64,000 bases of DNA, from the NCBI RefSeq assembly GCF_001544875.2, contig NZ_FCOA02000034.1, positions 16,684-80,683 of the forward strand, given 5' to 3'. The notes below the pieces were generated by a model. That model searched no databases. It was not told where the DNA came from and saw nothing but the letters and a program-made list of their open reading frames with translations. This document shows positions 1-8,030 of this stretch, piece by piece (the first letter of the stretch is position 1; each line of letters begins with the position of its first letter). A program made the translations under genes and the position numbers. This DNA comes from Caballeronia hypogeia. Lineage in GTDB: Bacteria; Pseudomonadota; Gammaproteobacteria; Burkholderiales; Burkholderiaceae.

Positions 1-797
1 TCGGCGGCCTTGCGCTCGGAGATGTCGTTGACGATGCCCGCGACGCGATACGGCCGCGCCGGATGCCCCGCCGCGCCGCGCACCTGAAATGCCCGCTCGG
101 CGACCCAGCGCGGCCCGCCGCTCGCGCGCGTGATGCGGTATTCGACCTGATACGGCGTGCCGTTGGCGAGCAACTGGCGATACGCCTCGGCGACATGATC
201 GCGGTCGAGCGGCAGGATGTCGCCGGACCAGTGATCCGGGCCCGGCACGGGCGCGGGCGCGCCGCCGCCGCTATCGAACAGATGCGTGTACGCGGGGCTC
301 ACATAGAGCAGCTCGTTGGCTGCGGGATCGAGCATCCAGAACACGTCGTCGATATTCTCGGCGAGCTGGCGAAAGCGTTCCTCGCTCTCGCGCAACGCAT
401 TCTCCGCGAGCCGCACGCGCAACAGCGCGCGCACGTGCGCGATCAGCTCGGCAGGCTCGACCGGCTCGGTCAGATAACTGTCCGCGCCGCCTTCGAGACC
501 GCGAATCCGGTCGAGGCTATGCACCGCCGCCGCCGAGGTCTGCAACACGAGCGTGCTCGCGGTCTCCGGCTGCGCCTTGATCTGCCGGCACACTTCAAGC
601 CCGTTGATGTCGGGCAGCTTCACGTCGAGCAGCACGAGATCCGGCACTTCGGCGCGCACGCGTTCGAGCGCGGCGTTGCCGGTGGCGGCCTCGATCACGT
701 TGAAGCCCGCGCGCGACAGGATGCGCGTTTTCGCGTAACGCGCGCCGTCGTTGTCATCGACGTTGAGGATCAGCACCTCGTTCCAGTCGCTTCTCAT
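1..797 (-). CDS. Receiver-PAS signalling protein, C-terminus cut by window edge
   Basis: Only the first 265 codons are in the window. Residues 8-125 form a CheY-like receiver with the acidic pair in NVDDND and the phosphoacceptor Asp58 in LLDVKLPD. The conserved lysine is replaced by glutamate (YLTEPVEP), a form common in receivers fused to PAS domains. Residues about 130-265 form a PAS domain ending in a PAC-like NDISERKAA, so a kinase or another output domain probably follows. Its ATG overlaps the stop codon of the upstream kinase gene (ATGA), so it is the last visible gene of the stressosome operon and the likely phosphorelay output. The start is well supported; the full architecture is unknown. 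Confidence 0.85.
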   Translation of the reverse strand, partial: MRSDWNEVLILNVDDNDGARYAKTRILSRAGFNVIEAATGNAALERVRAEVPDLVLLDVKLPDINGLEVCRQIKAQPETASTLVLQTSAAAVHSLDRIRGLEGGADSYLTEPVEPAELIAHVRALLRVRLAENALRESEERFRQLAENIDDVFWMLDPAANELLYVSPAYTHLFDSGGGAPAPVPGPDHWSGDILPLDRDHVAEAYRQLLANGTPYQVEYRITRASGGPRWVAERAFQVRGAAGHPARPYRVAGIVNDISERKAA

Positions 798-2518
798 GAT
801 CGTTCCTTGCCCGTCACCGCATTCAGGACGCCCGGCAGTTCGCCGCCGCCCACCGGATGCTCGACGAACGCGGCCGCGCCCAGCGCCTGCGCCTCGTTGC
901 GGTCTTCCGCCTCGCCCAGCACGACGATCGGAATGCTGCGCGTCGCGGCTTGCGCGCGCAAGGCGGCGAGCCAGATCCACGCTTCGGTCGGCGCGGGCCG
1001 CACCGCCAGCAGCAGCGCGACGGGCGAAGTGCGCGCGAGCAGCCGGCTCGCTTCGTCGAGCGTCGCGGCGCTCATCGCGCGATAGGGCGTGGCGCGCAAC
1101 GCGGCCTCGCAGTCCAGGCGTTCGATCGGATTGCTCGCGACGACCAGCACGGCCGGACGCGCATCGCCCGCCGGATGATGCGCCGCATCGAAATCCGCGC
1201 CGTAATGCGCGGGAATCGTCGCGCTGAACACCGAGCCGCGCCCGGCTTCGCTCGTGAGCGACACATCGCCGCCCAGCAGCTTGCAGAGCTTGCGGCACAG
1301 CGGCAGGCCGAGCCCCGTCCCCTTCGTGTATTGCTGAAGGCGGTTCTCGACCTGACCGAATTCCTCGAATACGACCTGCTGATGCTCCGGTGCAATGCCG
1401 ATGCCCGTATCGCTGACCGAAAACGTGATCAGTCTGCGCCCCTCGTCGTAACTCGCGCCAACGCGCACGTAGCCGCGCTCGGTGAACTTGAGCGCGTTCG
1501 ACACGAAGTTGCGCAGCACCTGCGCAACCTTGGCTTCGTCAGTGCAGATGGTCGGGAGGCCTTCGCACGATTCGAACACGAGCTCCACCGCGCCGCCCGG
1601 CGACAGCGGCCGCAGCATGCCGCGCAGCGCCGAGAACAAGGTGTCGACTTCGAATTCGGCCGGACGCACCTCGATCTTGCCGGCTTCGATCTTCGCGAGA
1701 TCGAGCAGGTCGTCGACCGTTTCCGACAGATCTTCGGCCGCCTTGCGGATGAAGCGCACCTGCTTTTCCTGCTCCTCGGTCAGTTCGCCGTCGATACGTT
1801 CGAGCAGGAGCTTCGACAACGCGCGGATCGACGAGAGCGGCGTGCGGAACTCGTGACTCATGTTCGACAGAAAGCGCGACTTCGATTCGTCCGCGCGGCG
1901 CAGATGATCGGCGCGAGCATCGAGCTCCGCATACAGCGCGACGACGCCGCGATTCGTGTCTTCCAGCTCGCGCGTGAGGCGCGTCAGTTCTTCCTGGCGC
2001 TCGCGCAGGTCCGCGAGCGCGCCGATCAGCTCGCGGTTCTGACGTTGCAGCTCCGCCGCCGTGTCCTCGTTCGACTGACGCAGGAGCGCATCCGTCGCCG
2101 CCTGCGTGTTGCACGGCACGCCCTCGGGCATCGCCTTGGCAAGCGATATCGAGGTGCCGCCATCGGCTTCGTCGGCGATCGCGCAATGGTCCATCAGGCG
2201 CTGCGCCGCAAGCAGGCCGAGCGCGGCCTGCGAATCGTCGTGACGGATCGCGCGCAGACGCTCGCGTGCGCCGGCGCCGGCCTGAAACCGCACGATGAAG
2301 CGCGGCGGGCGCGTGGCGTCATCGACGAGAAATTCCGCGCGCGCCGCCTGCTCCGCGATCAGCACCGTGCGCGCCGCCTCCAGCACGGACGTGGAAATGC
2401 GCGTCTGGTCCTGCGGCGAGAAGCCGAGCGCGGCGCTCGCATCGCGCGCCTTGACGCGCGCCGCGACGATATCGCGCTCGTCTTCGATCCGCATCGTGTA
2501 GAGCGCGCGCGTCATCAT
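794..2518 (-). CDS. Histidine kinase with RsbT-like N-terminus and pseudo-receiver
   Basis: 574 residues. Residues 10-130 resemble the switch-kinase (RsbT/HATPase_c_2) fold, but the N-box asparagine is missing (SVLEAARTVL). A coiled coil spans about 145-212. HisKA has His222 in SHEFRTPL. The HATPase domain has its N box at NFVSNALKF, a G1 box at SDTGIGIAP and a G2 box at GTGLGLP. Residues 456-570 look like a receiver, but the acidic pair is ASN, the acceptor site is LLLAV and the lysine is gone, so it should not accept phosphate. ATG overlaps the upstream stop (ATGATGA). The role is inferred as a kinase coupling the Rsb module to the downstream receiver protein. Confidence 0.88.
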   Translation of the reverse strand: MMTRALYTMRIEDERDIVAARVKARDASAALGFSPQDQTRISTSVLEAARTVLIAEQAARAEFLVDDATRPPRFIVRFQAGAGARERLRAIRHDDSQAALGLLAAQRLMDHCAIADEADGGTSISLAKAMPEGVPCNTQAATDALLRQSNEDTAAELQRQNRELIGALADLRERQEELTRLTRELEDTNRGVVALYAELDARADHLRRADESKSRFLSNMSHEFRTPLSSIRALSKLLLERIDGELTEEQEKQVRFIRKAAEDLSETVDDLLDLAKIEAGKIEVRPAEFEVDTLFSALRGMLRPLSPGGAVELVFESCEGLPTICTDEAKVAQVLRNFVSNALKFTERGYVRVGASYDEGRRLITFSVSDTGIGIAPEHQQVVFEEFGQVENRLQQYTKGTGLGLPLCRKLCKLLGGDVSLTSEAGRGSVFSATIPAHYGADFDAAHHPAGDARPAVLVVASNPIERLDCEAALRATPYRAMSAATLDEASRLLARTSPVALLLAVRPAPTEAWIWLAALRAQAATRSIPIVVLGEAEDRNEAQALGAAAFVEHPVGGGELPGVLNAVTGKERS

Positions 2519-3552
2519 GCGCTCCGGGCCGCGCGGGCGACGAACACGGTGACATCGTCGCGCCCGCGCGCGAAGTCGCGGTACAGCACCGCCGCAACCA
2601 GCGACGGATGGCGGATGGCGAGACCCGGATATCGCTCGAGATCCCAGCGCGAAGTCAGTCCGTCGGAATGCAGCACGACGAGCGCGTCGGGCGGGCACGG
2701 CACGTCGAACAACTGCGCGCGCCGCGCCGCATGCCCGACGATGCCGCTGTGCGACACCAGATGCCGGTGCGAGCCTTCCGTCCACACGCTCGCCGCGATG
2801 TTGCCGATGCCCGCGAACGTCACCGGCGCGCCGTCCAGCGACGCGAACGCCGGCATCCGCGCGATGCCGACCGCCGCGCCGCGCGTCGGGCGCAGCGCGT
2901 GGTTGGCGGCATCCATGATGGTTTCGAGCGCCAGTTCGCCCTGGGCGGCGAGCACCTTCGCCGCTTCGATCGCGGCGACATTGGCAAGCGGCCCGTGGCC
3001 GAGGCCATCGGCGACGAGCACGGTGAATTCGCCCCCATGCGCGTGACACGACCATGCATCGCCGCACACGGTTTCGGTTTGCAGCGGCAGGTTCACGACG
3101 CCGTACACGGGATGCGCGGCGGCCGGCGGCGCGGCGGCGGCCGCGTTCCAGAACACGACGCGCAGCACGGTGCCCTGCCCCGGCGCGCTCCAGATGTCGA
3201 GTTCGTCGGAGAGTCGTTCGATCGCGCCCATGCCGTTGCCGGGGCTGCCCGCCGTCGTGTAGCCGTCCTCGAAGCAGCGATGCAGATCGGCGATGCCCGG
3301 CCCGCTGTCGATGCTCAGCACCTCGATGCCGTAACGCAGCGCGGGCGCGCCGCCATCGACGAGCGGGCGCACCAGCAGTTCGCCGCGTTCCGCGTGCTTG
3401 AGCAGATTGGTGCCGCATTCGGTGACGACGATCGCGAGTTCGCCCGCAATCGTCTCGTTGAAACCGAGCCCGCGCGCAAGCTCGCCGACGGAGCGCCGCG
3501 CATAGGCGATCTGGCTCGCCTCGGCGATCTCGTAGCGCTGCTGCGCGGCCAT
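2515..3552 (-). CDS. RsbT-like ATPase fused to RsbX/SpoIIE-type phosphatase
   Basis: 345 residues. Residues 10-135 are an anti-sigma-type HATPase with an intact N box (TECGTNLLKHA) and G1/G2 motifs (DSGPGIADL, GNGMGAIERL). Residues 145-345 are a PP2C-like domain of the RsbX type, with ADGLGHGPLA, HSDGLTSRW and DDVTVFVAR. RsbX proteins dephosphorylate RsbS and RsbR to reset the stressosome; that role is inferred here. The start at 3552 is chosen because AAGGA lies just upstream and it leaves 8 bases after rsbT. An upstream ATG at 3576 would overlap rsbT and lacks a Shine-Dalgarno. The fusion of a kinase-like and a phosphatase domain is notable. Confidence 0.88.
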   Translation of the reverse strand: MAAQQRYEIAEASQIAYARRSVGELARGLGFNETIAGELAIVVTECGTNLLKHAERGELLVRPLVDGGAPALRYGIEVLSIDSGPGIADLHRCFEDGYTTAGSPGNGMGAIERLSDELDIWSAPGQGTVLRVVFWNAAAAAPPAAAHPVYGVVNLPLQTETVCGDAWSCHAHGGEFTVLVADGLGHGPLANVAAIEAAKVLAAQGELALETIMDAANHALRPTRGAAVGIARMPAFASLDGAPVTFAGIGNIAASVWTEGSHRHLVSHSGIVGHAARRAQLFDVPCPPDALVVLHSDGLTSRWDLERYPGLAIRHPSLVAAVLYRDFARGRDDVTVFVARAARSA

Positions 3553-3560
3553 CGATTCCT

Positions 3561-4001
3561 TCAGAACGGTTTCCATTTGGTGATCGATACGTGCGTGCCC
3601 TCGCCCGGCGCCGAGCGGATGTCGAATTCGTCGCACAGCCGTTTGGCGCCGCCCAGGCCGAGACCCAGGCCGTTGCCCGAGGAGAAGCCGTCGGAGAGCG
3701 CGCGCTGGATATCGGCGATGCCGGGCCCGTTGTCGACAAATTCGAGTTTGAGGCCGCGGCGGCCATTGCGCTCGACGAGGTAACAATGCGCGTCGCCGCC
3801 GCCGCCGTAGATGACCGTATTGCGTGCCAGCTCGCTCGCCGCCGTGACGAACTTGGTCTGATCGATCAGAGACAGGCCTTGCGCGACCGCCTTCTCGCGC
3901 ACGAACTGGCGCAGCCGCACGATCTGCTCGTCGGAGCGGATCGGCAGCGTGTCGGGCGGCGACGAGGACATCGGCGCGGCTGTGGAGTTGAAGATCGTCA
4001 T
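3561..4001 (-). CDS. rsbT: Serine/threonine switch kinase RsbT
   Basis: 146 residues, a single HATPase_c_2 domain. The N box is SELARNTVIYGGGG, the G1 box is VDNGPGIADI and the G2 region is the glycine-rich GNGLGLGLGGAKRL. In known stressosomes RsbT phosphorylates the STAS proteins RsbS and RsbR and then leaves the complex to activate a partner. The first 20 residues are an unstructured extension, so the true start could be the internal ATG at 3971; neither start has a strong Shine-Dalgarno. It lies 21 bases after rsbS in the same operon. No RsbU-type partner is visible, so its target is probably one of the downstream signalling proteins. Confidence 0.9.
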   Translation of the reverse strand: MTIFNSTAAPMSSSPPDTLPIRSDEQIVRLRQFVREKAVAQGLSLIDQTKFVTAASELARNTVIYGGGGDAHCYLVERNGRRGLKLEFVDNGPGIADIQRALSDGFSSGNGLGLGLGGAKRLCDEFDIRSAPGEGTHVSITKWKPF

Positions 4002-4022
4002 GGAGTCGTGTGCACGCGGCCG

Positions 4023-4382
4023 TCAGACCGTGCCGCTCCTCGAAAGGAGCGCCATGCCCTTCTCGACGTTGAGCGCGGTGCGCACGCCCGACAGCGTGAG
4101 GCCGAGCTCGACCAGCGTGATCGCCACCGACGGCTGCATGCCGACGACCACGGTCTCCGCATCCAGCACGCGCGCCATGGCCGCCGTGTTGCCGATCATG
4201 CGGCCGATGAACGAATCGACCACGTCGAGCGACGAAATGTCGATCAGGACGCCGCGCGCTCCGTCTTTCACGATGCGGCTCGTCAGATCGTCCTGCAGCG
4301 CGAGCGCCAGGCGGTCATGCATGTCGACCTGAATGGTGACGAGCAGGAGCTTGCCCATCGTGAGAATCGGAATGCGTTCCAT
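4023..4382 (-). CDS. rsbS: Stressosome scaffold STAS protein RsbS
   Basis: 119 residues, a stand-alone STAS domain. It has the RsbS hallmark VVDSFIGR, placing the expected phosphorylated serine at Ser57, and the conserved VAITLVELGL and TALNVEKGM segments of the family. RsbS forms the core of the stressosome with RsbR and sequesters RsbT until phosphorylated; this is established for Bacillus and Vibrio homologues and inferred here. The gene lies between rsbR and rsbT, the standard order. A start at the internal Met9 (MGKLLLVTIQ) is also possible. Confidence 0.92.
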   Translation of the reverse strand: MERIPILTMGKLLLVTIQVDMHDRLALALQDDLTSRIVKDGARGVLIDISSLDVVDSFIGRMIGNTAAMARVLDAETVVVGMQPSVAITLVELGLTLSGVRTALNVEKGMALLSRSGTV

Positions 4383-4444
4383 CGCTTGAGTCCCCGTTCA
4401 GTCGCTGTGCACGCGTGCGCGGCTTCGAATGGCGCGCGGCCGCG

Positions 4445-5362
4445 TCATTCGGCTTGCTGCGAATCGAAGCCGTCGCCCGCGCGCGCGCCGCGCGCCGCGT
4501 CGTGCGCGAGCCCCGCCGTCACCGACTTGCCGGTGCGCTGCAGCGCGACCACGAAGGCCGCCGCGAGCGTCGCCTTGGTCGTCACGTTGGACAGGTTCAC
4601 GCCGAGATGCACGATGGTCTGCGCGATCTGCGGACGAATGCCGCTGATGATGCAGTCCGCGCCCATCAGCCGCGCCGCCGCGACGGTCTTGAGCAGATGC
4701 TGCGCGACCAGCGTGTCGACGGTCGGCACGCCGGTGATGTCGATGATCGAAATGGCGGCGCCCGTCTCGACGATCTTCTGCAGCAGGTTCTCCATGACGA
4801 CCTGCGTGCGCGCCGAATCCAGCGTGCCGATCAGCGGCAGCGCGAGAATGCCGTCCCACAGTTGCACGACCGGCGTGGACAGTTCGAGCAGTTCCTGCTG
4901 CTGCCGCACGATGACCTGTTCGCGGCTCGCCTGGAACACTTCGGTGGTGTAGAGGCCGAGCTCGTCGAAGAGCGTGCTGATCATCCAGGTGAGATCGGCG
5001 AGCGTCGCGGGATCGCCCTTGAGCGTCCCACGCAGGCGCGTGAACAGCGGCTGCTTGAGCGAGAAGACGAACATCGCGGTCTCGACCGGCGTGAAGCCCT
5101 GACGCGCGCGCTGCGACGACATCTCCGCGAGAAACGCACGCACTTCCTGCCACGAGAGCGATTTGAAATCGACCCGCTCCGCCGTGCCGAGCGCCGTCAT
5201 CAGAAGGGAGATGAACTGGGAGAACTGGTTACGCAGCTCCGCCTCGCCGACCAGCCCGCGCCGCGCGGCGATGGCGTGCTGTTGCGGAAGCCATTCCGTG
5301 AGCAGTTGCTCCTGGTTGTTGGTGAACAACTGGGCAAGCCGCATTCCGCCGACCATTTCCAT
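4445..5362 (-). CDS. rsbR: Stressosome sensor/co-antagonist RsbR
   Basis: 305 residues. Residues 1-150 match the helical RsbRD-type N-terminal sensor region (no haem-binding or membrane motif obvious). Residues 165-280 are a STAS domain with both expected phosphothreonines: Thr217 in GVPTVDTLVA and Thr249 in GIRPQIAQTIV. Paralogous RsbR proteins give the stressosome its stimulus range, but only one copy is seen here. The start at 5362 has AGGGA upstream; Met3 (5356) is an alternative. It is the first gene of the minus-strand operon, so the promoter should lie in the 369-base gap shared with the divergent permease gene. Confidence 0.9.
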   Translation of the reverse strand: MEMVGGMRLAQLFTNNQEQLLTEWLPQQHAIAARRGLVGEAELRNQFSQFISLLMTALGTAERVDFKSLSWQEVRAFLAEMSSQRARQGFTPVETAMFVFSLKQPLFTRLRGTLKGDPATLADLTWMISTLFDELGLYTTEVFQASREQVIVRQQQELLELSTPVVQLWDGILALPLIGTLDSARTQVVMENLLQKIVETGAAISIIDITGVPTVDTLVAQHLLKTVAAARLMGADCIISGIRPQIAQTIVHLGVNLSNVTTKATLAAAFVVALQRTGKSVTAGLAHDAARGARAGDGFDSQQAE

Positions 5363-5731
5363 GCCGAGATCCCTGTGCGAGTGATGTTTTCGCGGGCCTG
5401 ACGCCCGGACGACTGATTGCTTTTTGCGCTCGGAATGTAGCACGCCATCCCGAAATTCGACAGTCCGAAAAGCCTTGATACGCAAGGCTTTCCGCGATTT
5501 GTTTCGTGCGCTCCGAGGCGTGCGCCGGGAGAGTCGGCAAATGCTTCCGGCCGTTCGCTGACGGCTGGACAAAGACCGGTCAAATATCCAGACGAAAGCC
5601 GATGAAAACGCGCGACTGGTCAAAAGGACGAGCGTTGCATTCCATGCCGTGTATAGCGGCGCAAATATTTTTTTGGCTGGCGGGAGATGCAATATTCGTT
5701 TCAGAAGTCCAACCGACACCGCGGAGCGCAC
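5363..5731. promoter_or_regulatory. Divergent control region between rsbR and the permease
   Basis: 369 bases with no supported gene. It must carry the rsbR operon promoter (minus) and the permease promoter (plus). The clearest element is a perfect inverted repeat at 5470-5490 with arms AAGCCTTG and CAAGGCTT around ATACG. The 100 bases before the permease are AT-richer than the surroundings, but no convincing -35/-10 pair was found. Confidence 0.5.
5470..5490. repeat. Inverted repeat, 8-base arms
   Basis: Arms 5470-5477 and 5483-5490 (AAGCCTTG / CAAGGCTT) with a 5-base spacer. It has no T-run on either side, so it looks like an operator or leader hairpin rather than a terminator. It sits about 110 bases upstream of rsbR and 240 upstream of the permease. 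Confidence 0.6.
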
Positions 5732-7108
5732 ATGGCCCAAACCATCCATCCCGTCGACGAAGTGCTGCCCATCGGCCAGATGCTCGCAGTCGGCATCCAG
5801 CACGTGCTCGTGATGTACGCGGGGGCAATCGCCGTGCCGCTCATCATCGGCGCGGCGTTGAAGCTGCCGAAGGATCAGATCGCGTTCCTGATCAGCTCGG
5901 ACCTCTTCGCCTGCGGGCTCGTGACGCTGGTGCAGTGCATCGGCGTGTGGAAGTTCGGCATCCGCCTGCCGGTCATCATGGGCGTGAGCTTCGCGCCGGT
6001 CGGCCCGATGGTCGCGATGGCGTCATCCGGCGCGGGCATCACGACGATCTTCGGCGCGACCATCGCGGCGGGCGTGTTCGCGATTCTGATCGCGCCGTTC
6101 TTCGGGCGGCTGATGCGCTTCTTTCCGCCCATCGTCACCGGCACGATCATCCTCACCATCGGCATGACGCTGTTTCCGGTCGCGATCAACTGGGCGGGCG
6201 GCGGGCACGGCGCGGCGAATTTCGGCCAGCCCGCGAACCTGATGATCGCGTCCGTCGTGCTGCTCGCGATCCTGCTCATCAACAAGTATCTGAAAGGTTT
6301 CGTCGCGAACATCTCCGTGCTGCTCGGCATGGCGGTCGGCTTCGCGATCGCGCTGCCGATGGGCTTCGTCGATTTCTCGGGCGTCGGCCGCGCCGCGTGG
6401 TTCGCGCCGGTGCATCCGTTCGCGTTCGGCATGCCGCGCTTCGATATCGCGGCCATTGCGTCGCTGTGTCTCGTGATGGTCGTCATCATGGTGGAATCGC
6501 TCGGCATGTTTCTCGCGCTCGGCGATCTCGCGGGACGGCCCGTGTCGCGCATCGACGCCACGCGCGGCTTGCGCACGGACGGTCTCGGCACCGTGATCGG
6601 CGGCATCTTCAACACGTTTCCGCATTCGTCGTTTTCGCAGAACATCGGGCTCGTGGGCATTACCGGCGTGAAGAGCCGCTGGGTGGTCGCGGTGTCCGGG
6701 CTGATTCTGATGTCGCTCGGGCTGTTGCCGAAGCTGTCGAACCTGATCGCGTCGATACCCGTGGTCGTGCTCGGCGGCGCCGGCATCGCCATGTTCGGCA
6801 TGGTCGCCGCGACCGGCGTGAAGATCCTGAGCAAGGTCGATTACGAGAGCAAGAACAATCTGCTCATCATCGCGATCAGCCTGGGCGTGGGCGTGATTCC
6901 GCTCGCCGCGCCGGGCTTCTTCGAGCACATGCCTAAATGGGCCGGCCCGCTCACGCACAGCGGCATCACGCTCGCCGCCGTGTTCGCGATCTTGCTCAAC
7001 GCGCTGTTCAATCGCGGGCGCGCGGCCGACGAGATCGAGAAGGAAATCGCCGCCGAAATGCCGCTGAGCCTGCGTCATGGCGATACTGACACCGCCACGC
7101 GCGAGTAA
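5732..7108 (+). CDS. NCS2-family purine (xanthine/uric acid) permease
   Basis: 458 residues with about 12-14 hydrophobic membrane segments. The nucleobase-ascorbate transporter signature is at residue 303 onward (QNIGLVGITGVKSR), with the typical upstream FAPVGPM and later GGAGIAMFGMVAATGVKIL. Proteins of this family import xanthine, uric acid or uracil with protons or sodium; the signature favours the xanthine/urate branch, but the substrate is an inference. ATG at 5732 has GGAG seven bases upstream. It is divergent from rsbR, and no purine-catabolism gene is next to it, so it is probably monocistronic. Confidence 0.88.
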   Translation: MAQTIHPVDEVLPIGQMLAVGIQHVLVMYAGAIAVPLIIGAALKLPKDQIAFLISSDLFACGLVTLVQCIGVWKFGIRLPVIMGVSFAPVGPMVAMASSGAGITTIFGATIAAGVFAILIAPFFGRLMRFFPPIVTGTIILTIGMTLFPVAINWAGGGHGAANFGQPANLMIASVVLLAILLINKYLKGFVANISVLLGMAVGFAIALPMGFVDFSGVGRAAWFAPVHPFAFGMPRFDIAAIASLCLVMVVIMVESLGMFLALGDLAGRPVSRIDATRGLRTDGLGTVIGGIFNTFPHSSFSQNIGLVGITGVKSRWVVAVSGLILMSLGLLPKLSNLIASIPVVVLGGAGIAMFGMVAATGVKILSKVDYESKNNLLIIAISLGVGVIPLAAPGFFEHMPKWAGPLTHSGITLAAVFAILLNALFNRGRAADEIEKEIAAEMPLSLRHGDTDTATRE

Positions 7109-7190
7109 CTTCGCGTAGGGAGGAAGCGCACGGAACGATCGTCGCGAAACCACTACCATGTACGGTGACAGATGAACCACGCCCGACACA

Positions 7191-8030
7191 ATGCGCGAAG
7201 TCCTCTGGATTGTCCTCGCCGCGATCGCCTTGCTGTACGCCGTCGCCCTGGCAGGCCTCTACTGGCTGCAGGGGCGGCTCGTCTATCCGCTGGAGCAGAT
7301 CCAGGCGTTCAGGAACGATGAGCTCGAGAAGCATACGGATGCCGTCGTCATCAGAACGGCAGACGGGCTCGATCTGACCGTGCGCTACAGCGCGCCGTCA
7401 CGGGAATCCGCGCCAACCGTCCTGCTCTTTCACGGCAACGGCGAAGACCTCACGCAACGCGGCCATATCGCGCTGGAGATGATCGAAGCGGGTTACGGCG
7501 TGCTGCTCGCGGAATATCGCGGCTATGGCGGTAACCCCGGCAAGCCGCACGAAGCGGGCCTCTATGCCGATGCGCGCGCCGCGTACGCCTTTGCAGCCGC
7601 GCGCTCGGATTCGATCGTGCTGCACGGCTATTCGCTGGGCTCGGGCGTCGCGGTGCAACTGGCGAGCGAAGCGAAAATCGACGCGCTGATACTCGAAGCG
7701 CCGTTCACCAGCATCGTCGATGTGGCGGCGAAGCGCTTTCCGCTCTTTCCCGTGCGCCAGCTCGCGCGCGACCGCTACGAGAGTCTCGCGAAGATCGCCT
7801 CGGTCGATGCACCGATCCTTATATACGGCGGCACCGCCGACGGCGTAATTCCTCCCGCGCATTTCCAGCGCCTGTTCGACGCCGCACGCGGCGACAAACG
7901 GCTCGCGCTGATCGAAGACGCCGACCATCTCGACGTCTGGGAGACGGGCGGCCGCGAACACGTCATGCCGTTTCTCGCATCGCTTCGGGGTGCGTCTAAG
8001 CCGCTTTCCTGCGCGGCTTCGCGAGCTTGA
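7191..8030 (+). CDS. Membrane-anchored alpha/beta hydrolase (S33-like)
   Basis: 279 residues. A hydrophobic anchor spans residues 5-27, followed by an alpha/beta-hydrolase domain with an oxyanion motif (LLFHGNGED) and the nucleophile elbow GYSLG at Ser148. The acid is probably Asp217 (GTADGVIP) and the base His246 (EDADHLDVW). It resembles the YqkD/BEM46 group of serine hydrolases, whose substrate is unknown. The last 35 bases overlap the end of the convergent xthA gene, so both C-termini (ASKPLSCAASRA here) share DNA. It has its own 82-base upstream gap after the permease. Confidence 0.85.
   Translation: MREVLWIVLAAIALLYAVALAGLYWLQGRLVYPLEQIQAFRNDELEKHTDAVVIRTADGLDLTVRYSAPSRESAPTVLLFHGNGEDLTQRGHIALEMIEAGYGVLLAEYRGYGGNPGKPHEAGLYADARAAYAFAAARSDSIVLHGYSLGSGVAVQLASEAKIDALILEAPFTSIVDVAAKRFPLFPVRQLARDRYESLAKIASVDAPILIYGGTADGVIPPAHFQRLFDAARGDKRLALIEDADHLDVWETGGREHVMPFLASLRGASKPLSCAASRA

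Noticed and set aside
857..3046. 729-residue plus-strand frame opposite the stressosome genes
   Set aside because: Arg/Ala-rich shadow of the minus-strand genes, whose domains are clear. High GC gives long antisense frames throughout this window.
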